The notes beneath the pieces are model-generated. The model had not been told where the DNA came from. It made no database searches and worked only from the letters and a program-made list of their open reading frames with translations. From assembly GCF_001613245.1 (NCBI RefSeq), contig NZ_BDBZ01000052.1, forward strand, positions 1-33,468: 33,468 bases of DNA. Reading direction: 5' to 3'. This DNA comes from Nocardia speluncae NBRC 108251 (GTDB lineage: Bacteria > Actinomycetota > Actinomycetes > Mycobacteriales > Mycobacteriaceae). Every line of letters begins with the position of its first letter. Position 1 is the stretch's first letter. This document shows, piece by piece, positions 32,801 to 33,468 of this stretch. A program made the position numbers and the translations under genes.

Positions 32801-33468
32801 CCTGGTCGGTCAGTTCGACGCGCCGACGGTCGAAACCCTGGCGGCGCGACTGGTACGGGTGATCGATCATCTGGTCGACGCGCCAGGACAGCCGGTGGGG
32901 GATGCGCAGTTCCTCAGTCCTGCCGAACGAGCGGACCTGGGTTCGCGGTCGGGTGGTCCGGCGGTCCCGGCGCGGACGTTGCCGGAGTTGCTGGCCGCCG
33001 CCGTGGCGGTCGACCCGGCGGCGCCGGCGGTGGTGTTCGAGGGCCGCCGGTACTCCTACGAAGAGTTCGACGAGCGGTCGAACCGTTTGGCGCGTGCGTT
33101 GATCGGCCTCGGCCTGGGGGCCGAGGATGTGGTGGCCGTGGCGGTGCCGCGGTCGGCGGATTCGGTGCTGGCCGAGTGGGCCGTGACGAAGTCGGGTGCG
33201 GCGTTCCTGCCGATCGATCCGACGTATCCGGCGGACCGGATCGCGCATATGCTCACCGATTCCGGTGCGTCCGTGGGTATCACGGTGTCGTCGGTGCGTG
33301 GTGAGCTGCCGGATTCGGTGGACTGGCTGGTCCTCGACGAATTCGAGATCTACGGGTACGCCGCCACTGCGATCACCGATGCGGAACTAGTGCGGCCGGT
33401 GACCCCGGCAAATACCGCGTATGTCATCTACACGTCGGGTTCGACGGGTGTGCCCAAGGGTGTGGTGG
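11850..33468 (+). CDS. NRPS-2, giant multimodular non-ribosomal peptide synthetase, 3' end outside the window
   Basis: One frame is open from the ATG at 11850 through the last base, at least 7206 residues. All six carrier serines and all seven HHxxxDG motifs fall in the same frame, so there is no frameshift. Domains by residue: A (17-523), T (531-607, Ser 567), C (623-1080, HH 754), A (1075-1621), T (Ser 1663), C (HH 1865), A, T (Ser 2769), C (HH 2976), A, T (Ser 3870), C (HH 4069), A, T (Ser 4978), C (HH 5162), A, T (Ser 6040, LGGDS), E (HH 6231), C (HH 6728, DCL type) and the start of a seventh A domain, cut within core A3. The N terminus is a short Arg/Thr-rich stretch (MTRTARTRPTRARRPR) directly before the A domain, with no C domain. 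It must receive the chain from the terminal C domain of NRPS-1. The release domain is not visible. Confidence 0.97.
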   Translation, partial: MTRTARTRPTRARRPRFTSLPQLMATAVETNPTGIAVRYADATTTLGQLTYAELDERSNRLARLLIARGVGPEDLVAIGIPRSIESVVAVWAVAKTGAGYVPVDVNHPTDRITHMVTDSGVVFGLSVAESVAGLPQQVEWLAVDSPDTAAALSRYPAEPVSFDERLRPLRAEHPAYVIYTSGSTGLPKGVVVTQAGLAGFCAEECERFVVDATAGLLHFASPSFDISVNEMLIALGAAATLVVVAPTVYGGDELAALLRRERVTHIILTPSALSSIDPAGLDDVRVVVVGGEACPPELVRRWAGTLVDGHPRKFFNGYGPTETTILVNISEPLKPGEPVDIGAPVRNATEYVLDEHLRPLPTGVTGELYVAGIQLARGYHNRPSLTAERFVANPFDEGGTRLYRTGDLVRWRADGAMDYLGRNDFQVKIRGFRIELGEIDAVLAGHASVNFAVTIGYEPPSGATVLAAYVHPADGAVVDAGELLALAESRLPAYMVPASITVLDKIPLTPIGKLDRRALPEPQLRTTEYREPQTWLEKQVASVFTELLHPADPIGADDNFFDLGGNSLIATQVVARLGAVVDARIPARIIFEASTVARFAERLAEFGGDGNEHRALTARPRPERVPLSMAQQRMWFLNRFDEQSAAYSIPIAVRLSGELNVAALRAAIGDLVDRHEVLRTYYPETESGPVQVVLPPGGQIVELESRIVAPDAVETALIELLSLPFDVTADVPLRGVLFEIGGAADEYVLAVVVHHISGDGASTGPLTRDLMTAYAARAAGEEPGWQPLAVQYADFSIWQRELLGDENDPESLAHKQIEYWRESLAGLPDQLELPADRPRPAVQSFAGGRIEVQVGAATHAALLDIARGANATVFMVVHSAFAVLLSRLSGTGDIAVGTPLAGRGEEALEDLIGMFVNTVVFRTQLDQGEAFTDLLARQREIDVAALAHADVPFERLVEVLNPVRSQARHPLFQVGLSFQNLAQTSLELPGLTVSGVEFDSELSQFDLHLIIGDRYDESGAPVGLGGVLTYATALFDHATAQGFVDRFVRLLEAIVAAPRTAVGELDLLAPAERAALVERNTTARELDSAGTLAALLDASFAATPDAVALVAADGARVPYSELSVRVNRLARYLIAQGVGPQDRVVLGLRRSVDLVVAMYAVSVAGGAYVPIDPDQATERTNYILETAAPVCVLTNAESEFGAGVVGVPMVDLDTLDLSGYADTPVTDADRVSPLRASNTAYVIFTSGSTGRPKGVPVPHAAIVNQLRYIVAEFAMDASDTIVLKTASTFDVSVWEFWTAAVCGGRMVIATPDGHRDPAYLNGLMARESVTTLAVVPSMLDGLLTADVRMPPSLRRVLAIGEALPAATTQRMLADYPDIGIFNLYGPTEAAVSITTHRVTAADTVSVPIGAPQWNSRVYVLDSRLQPVPDRVSGELYLSGIQLASGYFGRADLSAERFVADPFAAGERMYRTGDLVAWNRDGGLEYRGRTDFQVKIRGFRIELGEIEAALLALPEVAQAAVVAKSDPKTGDRLVGYLVPSAGEGVAAGESGGAEPDVLGDGGIDPVRIQGEPGAGLDFVRVQDALAQRLPSYMVPSAFVELAALPLNVHGKLDRKALPEPEFEAREFRAPSTPIEEVVASTFAEVLGADRVGADDDFFALGGNSLVATQVAARLSKALDTTVPVRALFEASTVAGLAVRVEQHAGSGGRAALVAQPRPTRVTESGEVQAAVPLSLAQQRMWFLNRFDQQSVAYNIPLAIRLSGALDVDALRAAVADLVARHEVLRTVYPDAESGPVQVVLPVGQAVPRLEVRTVAAGDIVAAVSELASSGFDVTGEVPLRVTLFEVNPADGATGAASEFVLALVVHHIAADGSSVGPLTRDLMTAYVARTAGEAPGWAPLPVQYADFSIWQRNLLGDESDPGSLAAKQLGYWESVLAGIPEQLDLPADRPRPAVQSSVGGRVEVRIDAATHAGLLAIGQQQNATLFMVVHAALAVLLSRLSGTDDITIGTPVAGRGEQVLDDLIGMFVNTLVFRTRLDRGESFTELLARQREIDIAAYAHADVPFERLVEVLNPVRSQARHPLFQVGLTFQNMARSALELPGLTVAGVDIDIEISQFDLNLMVGDSYDPAGTPAGMDGYLTYATDLFDRATAQEFVERFTRLLGEIVANASAPVGDLEILAPIERGRVLSEWNATEHELPERLLLDGFERMAAAHPDRVAVSFEGTSLSYGEFSSRVNRLARYLVAQGVGPESLVGLLASRSVDLVVGMYAVVAAGGAYVPLDPAHPAERIGYILDTAAPVCLLSTTADAEAVGIEPVAGAAASGVGRDSAIAGDSVGVLAGVPVLALDTLDTGGFDAAPVTNADRLAPVRPSNTAYVIFTSGSTGRPKGVAVPHSAIANQVAWMLAQYPLNTGDVYLQKTATTFDVSLWGYFLPLAAGAHLVVATPDGHRDPEYLAQVIAEQRVTVTDFVPSMLTVFAAHTAAGSVPSLEHVFVIGEALPPETVTAMHAVSDAAVHNLYGPTEAAVSITYWRATGAETGSVPIGVPQWNSRVYVLDSRLRPVPEGVTGELYLAGDQLARGYVTRPDLSSDRFVASPFDPGARMYRTGDLVRWQRVDGEPVLEYLGRTDFQVKFRGQRIELGEIESAFLAQPQVSQAAVTVAASQLGEQLVAYVVPAPGSQIEQTALLDAVREVLPTYMVPAAVVSLDAFPLNTSGKLDRKALPEPTFEMREFRAASTPIEEIVAGVFADVLGVRRVGADDDFFALGGNSLIATQVAARVGQALDAQVPVRMLFEASTVTSLAARIEEQAGAGGRAALVPQQRPTMTLRTGEVVAAAPLSSAQQRMWFLNRFDQQSPAYNLPMAIRLSGDLDVAALRAAVGDLVRRHEVLRTVYPETESGPVQVVLPAGAAGPGLQVRSVPAAEVIAAVSELASTGFDVTAEVPLRVALFRVDGPADTAGVDTGAVHGEFVLAMVVHHIASDGSSVGPLTRDLMIAYAARSAGEAPGWAPLPVQYADYSIWQRALLGDESDPESPAAQQLGYWESALAGIPDQLDLPMDRPRPAAQSFAGGRVEIRLDPELHAGLLRVAQQQGATLFMVLHSALAVLLSRLSGADDITIGTPIAGRGEQALDDLIGMFVNTLVFRTRLDRGEAFTDLLARQREIDIAAYAHADVPFERLVEVLNPVRSTARHPLFQVGLTFQNMGPAGLVLPGLAVSAVDFDTEMSQFDLNLIVGDSYDETGEPLGLDGYLNYATALFDHATVAGFADRLTRLLRGIVADPAVPVGDLEILAAAERTLVLEQWNATGYPFTPRLLLEGFDRAATAFPARVAVTYEGTSLTYGEFAERVNRLARLLIAQGVGPESLVGLLMSRSLDLVVGMYAVVAAGGAYVPLDPAHPAERIGYILETAQPVCLLSTTADARVLRGDVDAVPAGGAGSDEFAGMPVLTVDTLDTSDFDAAPVTDVDRHAPMRPSNTAYVLFTSGSTGRPKGVAIPHSAIANQIAWMLSQYPMGSADVYLQKTATTFDVSLWGYFLPLAAGAHLVVATPDGHRDPEYLAQVISRQQVTITDFVPSMLTVFAAHTAPGSIPSLRHIFAVGEALPPETVTAMHAISDATVHNLYGPTEAAVSITYWQATGDESGSVPIGVPEWNSRVYVLDARLRPVPEGVTGELYLAGDQLARGYVTRPDLSSDRFVASPFDAGRRMYRTGDLVRWQRIAGQPALEYLGRSDFQVKFRGQRIELGEIESAFLAQPQASQVVVTVAASQLGEQLVAYVVPAPGQQIVSAALLEAVREVLPTYMVPAAVVELDAFPLNTSGKLDRKALPEPAFETREFRAPSTPIEEIVAGVFADVLHVERVGADDDFFALGGNSLIATQVAARLGAALDTTVAVRLLFETSTVTALAARIQEQTGSGGRPALVPQPRPSRELLSGEVVAAAPLSPAQQRMWFLNRFDGASAAYNIPLAIRLSGALDVVALRAAVADLVARHEVLRTVYPETGAGPVQVVLPAGQAAPGLEVRSVAAADIVAAVSELAATGFDVTAEVPLRVALLEVTGPAGTADEFVLVLVVHHIATDGSSIAPLTRDVMTAYAARSAGEAPGWSPLPVQYADFSIWQRDLLGDEADPESLAAKQLGYWESALAGVPDQLDLPMDRPRPAVQSFTGGRVPVHIDAEIHNGLQQLAQQQGATLFMVAHTAFAVLLSRLSGIDDITIGTPVAGRGDQALDDLIGMFVNTLVFRTRFDREETFTELLARQRQVDIAAFANADVPFERLVEVLNPARSQARHPLFQVGFTFQNLGRTSLELPGLTVSGVDIDTEISQFDLNLILGDAYNETGAPQGVSGYVTYASALFDRTTVQGFVDRFIRLLGEIVANASMPVGDLEILAPAERGRVLSEWNATGHVLPERLLLDGFERMASAHPDRVAVSFEGTSLSYGEFSSRVNRLARYLVAQGVGPESLVGLLASRSVDLVVGMYAVVAAGGAYVPLDPAHPAERIGYILDTAAPVCLLSTTADAEAVGIEPADGVGIAGFDSDGAEGGDRVGGDSVGTLAGVPVLALDTLDTGGFDAGPLTDADRLAPVRPSNTAYVIFTSGSTGRPKGVAVPHSAIANQVAWMLAQYPMDASDVYLQKTATTFDVSLWGYFLPLAAGAHLVVATPDGHRDPEYLARMIAERQVTVTDFVPSMLTVFAAHTAVGSIPSLEHVFVIGEALPPETVTAMHAVSDAAVHNLYGPTEAAVSITYWQATGAETASVPIGVPQWNSRVYVLDSRLRPVPEGVTGELYLAGDQLARGYVTRPDLSSDRFVASPFDPGARMYRTGDLVRWQRVDGEPVLEYLGRTDFQVKFRGQRIELGEIESAFLAQPQISQAVVTVAASQLGEQLVAYVVPAPGNQVVQAALLDAVREALPSYMVPAAVVELDAFPLNTSGKLDRKALPEPTFEAREFRAPSTPIEQIVAGVFADVLGVDRIGADDDFFALGGNSLIATQVAARLGQALDTRVPVRMLFEASTVSALAASAETATDRADRPVLAPQPRPDRVPLSLAQQRMWFLNQFDPDSAAYNIPVAVRLTGVLDVAALRTAVTDVVSRHETLRTVYPSHDGRPYQMVLPVAQAVPDLTPIPVAAEELRARITEVIAAGFDVTTEIPLRAALFHPAVDEYVLVFVVHHISSDGWSMGPLTRDVMTAYAARSAGAVPEWAPLPVQYADYSIWQREVLGSEDDPESLVSAQAQYWRRALAGLPDELNLPGDRPRPSAQSFAGGTVPFQIDTRLHQGVTRLAAEHNSTVFMVVHAALALLLARLSGTDDVAVGTPIAGRGEAELDDVVGMFVNTLVLRSHVRGELSFSEFLTATKDADLQAFAHADVPFERLVELVEVERSTARHPLFQVALSFDNLPAAGFELPGLRIAGVEFDVDTAKFDLSLRVVETEAGMVAEFSYARDLFDEETVGVFARRFVQLLDALVRTPDAPIGDLAIIDDSEYRLLTRIHGDEVMATGLLPEILHHGARTNPDGVAVRYRGRSVTYRELDAESSRLARVLIDRGVGPESIVALAFPRSYEIVLAFWAVTKAGGAHLPVDPGYPADRMRHMLSDSGAVLGLTSSEFVDRLPGDSPWLRLDDPALQAEIAAKPDHRITDAERIAPLMMWHPAYVIYTSGSTGLPKGVVVTHAGIGGLADVAADLYQLDSQHRFLHICSPSFDPSVLEWVCTGYVGATLVVVPGEIIGGPDLAELLRSEEVTHMVITPAVLGTMDPANLDALQVVSVGGDVTTPELLAKWEPGHKYFNGYGPTETTIISSYARLFPGEHVTIGDPVHGISALVLDARLNPVPPGVAGELYLSGGALARGYHNRAGLTADRFVANPFSFEGSRMYRTGDVVRWYAAPGARAGNEALPTVSWELDYVGRSDFQVKIRGFRVELGEIDTALAAHPDIDYAVTLGRETAAGATILVSYVLPVRGRSVDTGAVTEFVAAGLPAHMVPSAIVVLDRIPLTPVGKLDRKALPEPVLEAQSYRAPVGEAETVIAEVFADVLGADRIGVDDSFFALGGDSILSIQLVSRAKARGVAFSPRDVFERRTVAGLAEIATVGAAAEQRLAELPGGGIGTMPVLPVMSQILHDGAPYQRFTQPMMLRLPVDIDRETLVATLSAVFDHHDVLRSRLVRPAAGAPEFEVLAPGAIAIDELVHRVDLDDEIGEAELARLASAEFDAALGRLDPDRAVMAQFVWFAFRGERRDVLLFVAHHFVIDGVSWRMVIPDLALAWSQLAAGQAVALPPVGTSLRRWAHGLAEAAGDPERLAELPYWQKTAATPDPLLGARAFDPAIDTNATVERFEVSLPTEVTEAVLTTAGARYHGGPNDALLAALALAVARLRGDDPSAAVLVKLEGHGREETVVPGADLSRTVGWFTAVHPVRLELPGIDPDEAFAGGPAMGALVKSVKEQLRAVPEKGLGYGLLRYLNPETGDALPERVPGQISFNYLGRVSAGEIPAEMAELGWLPTADLGPVDADADRDMPANAVLDINAIVNSGADGPVLSASFAYPSGLLTEAEAREFADLWVVALTALADHIRRPGAGGFTPSDMSLVSVSQGDIERWERRYPALTEVWPLSPLQAGLLFHAQFVGGGHDVYTMQNWVGLGGDVDPARLRRAAEAMVGRHPNLRTAFVADSTGEWVQVVLDSVQVPWHDVDLRDLPEPERSDALNRLLVADETDHFDMSAPPMIRFQLARLAENEWLLAITTHHILLDGWSMPLLMQELLALYAVRGDTSVLPRVMSYRNFLSWLADRDHSASVQAWRVALDGFTEPALLVPEPVVAASYDVGDHVIEIDADRTRQLAARAADLGITMNTLLQAAWGVLLGWYTGRDDVVFGATVSGRPAELTGVETMVGLFINTLPVRVRADHRSSTDDLLTDLQREQAALLEHHYLGLTDIQRAAGAAVQFDSLFVFESYPTDAGTVAATSDIDGMSITGVGTHGDTHYPLTLMVTADNVVHISLKYLVGQFDAPTVETLAARLVRVIDHLVDAPGQPVGDAQFLSPAERADLGSRSGGPAVPARTLPELLAAAVAVDPAAPAVVFEGRRYSYEEFDERSNRLARALIGLGLGAEDVVAVAVPRSADSVLAEWAVTKSGAAFLPIDPTYPADRIAHMLTDSGASVGITVSSVRGELPDSVDWLVLDEFEIYGYAATAITDAELVRPVTPANTAYVIYTSGSTGVPKGVV
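11898..13675 (+). other. NRPS-2 module 1: A-T without a C domain, downstream half of the split module
   Basis: The A domain has TSGSTGLPKG, NGYGPTE, YRTGD and GKLDRRALP, all intact. The carrier domain has LGGNS with its serine at 13548-13550. The pocket code by eye is D-I-N-I-V-G-G-I-L-K. I cannot assign it firmly; it shares seven of ten positions with the code DINYWGGIGK that I recall for formyl-hydroxyornithine in coelichelin synthetase, a weak hint. An A-T start normally marks an initiation module, but the unused terminal C domain on NRPS-1 makes an internal elongation role more likely. Confidence 0.88.
13716..16950 (+). other. NRPS-2 module 2: LCL-type C, A of unassigned specificity, T
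   Basis: The C domain has PLSMAQQRMWFLN and HHISGDG at 14109 onward. The A domain (about 15072-16713) has TSGSTGRPKG, NLYGPTE, YRTGD and GKLDRKALP, with pocket code D-V-W-A-L-I-L-V-S-K by eye; substrate unknown. Between core motifs A8 and A9 it has an additional Gly/Glu/Asp-rich stretch (roughly 16461-16575, containing AAGESGGAEPDVLGDGG) that its sister domains lack. The carrier serine is at 16836-16838. Its carrier-domain tail is nearly identical in protein to that of NRPS-1 module 3, though the DNA differs at many third positions. Confidence 0.9.
17907..17969 (+). repeat. C-domain repeat, copy in module 3
   Basis: These 63 nt, encoding the DDLIGMFVNTLVFRTRLDRGE stretch split as DDLIGMFVNTLV and FRTRLDRGE, are identical to 21240-21302 in the C domain of module 4. 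This shows that the C domains also share recent sequence. Confidence 0.88.
18486..18798 (+). repeat. Intragenic repeat block 1, copy in module 3
   Basis: These 313 nt recur at 25098-25410 with only three differences by eye (TCT/TCG, CTT/CTC, GCT/GCC), all synonymous. A run of 161 nt (18621-18781) is identical to 25233-25393. The block covers the start of the A domain through motif A2. Confidence 0.9.
19512..19806 (+). repeat. Intragenic repeat block 2, copy in module 3
   Basis: About 295 nt spanning core motifs A6-A8 recur at 26139-26433 with roughly nine differences, all synonymous. The offset is 6627 nt, 15 nt more than for block 1, because of a five-codon indel between the blocks. Unusual codons such as AGT TCT GAC AGG TTT (about 19611-19625) are shared by both copies. 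Confidence 0.88.
20346..23575 (+). other. NRPS-2 module 4: C-A-T, second of three near-identical modules
   Basis: The C domain has PLSSAQQRMWFLN and HHIASDG at 20775 onward; its acceptor-side loop contains a longer Ala/Gly/Asp-rich insert (about 20698-20757) than the sister C domains. The A domain (about 21738-23328) gives D-V-W-D-F-V-L-V-S-K, differing from modules 3 and 5 only by Val for Ile. The carrier serine is at 23457-23459. Its DNA is more diverged from modules 3 and 5 than those two are from each other, so it is the older or less converted copy. Confidence 0.92.
21240..21302 (+). repeat. C-domain repeat, copy in module 4
   Basis: This is an exact 63-nt partner of 17907-17969 at an offset of 3333 nt, about one module length. 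The identity links modules 3 and 4, whereas the A-domain blocks link modules 3 and 5. Confidence 0.88.
25098..25410 (+). repeat. Intragenic repeat block 1, copy in module 5
   Basis: This is the partner of 18486-18798, at an offset of 6612 nt. The equivalent stretch of module 4 (about 21830-22110) is clearly more diverged. Confidence 0.9.
26139..26433 (+). repeat. Intragenic repeat block 2, copy in module 5
   Basis: This is the partner of 19512-19806. The longest identical run I see is about 68 nt, around the GYVTRPDLSSDRFVA-coding stretch. Confidence 0.88.
26946..31545 (+). other. NRPS-2 module 6: C-A-T-E, incorporates a second D-configured residue
   Basis: The C domain is LCL type (PLSLAQQRMWFLN, HHISSDG at 27333 onward). 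The A domain (about 28314-29840) has TSGSTGLPKG, NGYGPTE, YRTGD and GKLDRKALP; the pocket code by eye is D-P-L-V-S-G-G-I-I-K, unassigned. The carrier domain has LGGDS with its serine at 29967-29969. The E domain (about 30129-31540) has HHFVIDG at 30540 onward, EGHGRE, VGWFT and NYLGR. The whole A-T-E part resembles NRPS-1 module 1 more than the neighbouring C-A-T modules. X9 should therefore be epimerised to the D form. Confidence 0.93.
31551..33468 (+). other. NRPS-2 module 7: DCL-type C and the start of an A domain, cut by the window edge
   Basis: The C domain has VWPLSPLQAGLLFHAQ, HHILLDGWS at 32031 onward and GLFINTLPVRV, closely matching the D-accepting C domain of NRPS-1 module 2, as expected after an E domain. 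The A domain starts near 32970 (LPELLAAAVAVDP) and shows SYEEFDERSNRLARAL and KSGAAFLPIDP. It ends inside core A3 (TSGSTGVPKG) at the last base, so no pocket residues are visible and the substrate cannot be read. Confidence 0.92.

Overview
The window is almost entirely two same-strand giant non-ribosomal peptide synthetase (NRPS) genes separated by a 337-nt intergenic gap. High GC content, strong G/C bias at third codon positions and the style of the adenylation (A) and condensation (C) domains point to a high-GC actinomycete. A Nocardia/Rhodococcus-like member of the Mycobacteriales is my best guess; I see no taxonomic marker.

Layout. (1) Positions 2-11512 hold the 3'-terminal 3836 codons of NRPS-1, ordered A-T-E / C-A(Ser)-T / C-A-T / C-[degenerate A fragment]-stop. 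(2) Positions 11513-11849 are intergenic, with two GC hairpins after the stop codon, a 14-nt direct repeat with a 21-nt period, a weak -10-like element, a structured leader, and a possible 18-codon leader peptide whose stop codon overlaps the next start as ATGA. (3) From 11850 to the window end there is no stop codon: at least 7206 codons of NRPS-2, ordered A-T / C-A-T / C-A-T / C-A-T / C-A-T / C-A-T-E / C-A(cut by the window edge).

How they work together. If assembly is collinear, the visible line handles at least ten residues: X1(D)-Ser-X3-X4-X5-X6-X7-X8-X9(D)-X10... The Ser call rests on a clear pocket code (DVWHFSLVDK). Both E domains are followed by DCL-type C domains (accepting a D-residue donor and an L-residue acceptor). 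All other joints are LCL-type (L-residue donor). The carrier domains before the E domains carry LGGDS and the others LGGNS, a consistent signature. No thioesterase, reductase, MbtH-like protein, transporter or regulator lies in the window, so initiation and release must be encoded outside it.

The most unusual points are these. The NRPS-1/NRPS-2 joint falls inside a module: the C domain ends the upstream protein with a motif-less A remnant behind it, while the working A-T pair starts the downstream protein. Three successive modules of NRPS-2 (about 17031-26890) carry near-identical A domains with one unassigned pocket code. Long DNA blocks shared by the first and third of these differ only at synonymous sites, which suggests recent module duplication or gene conversion.
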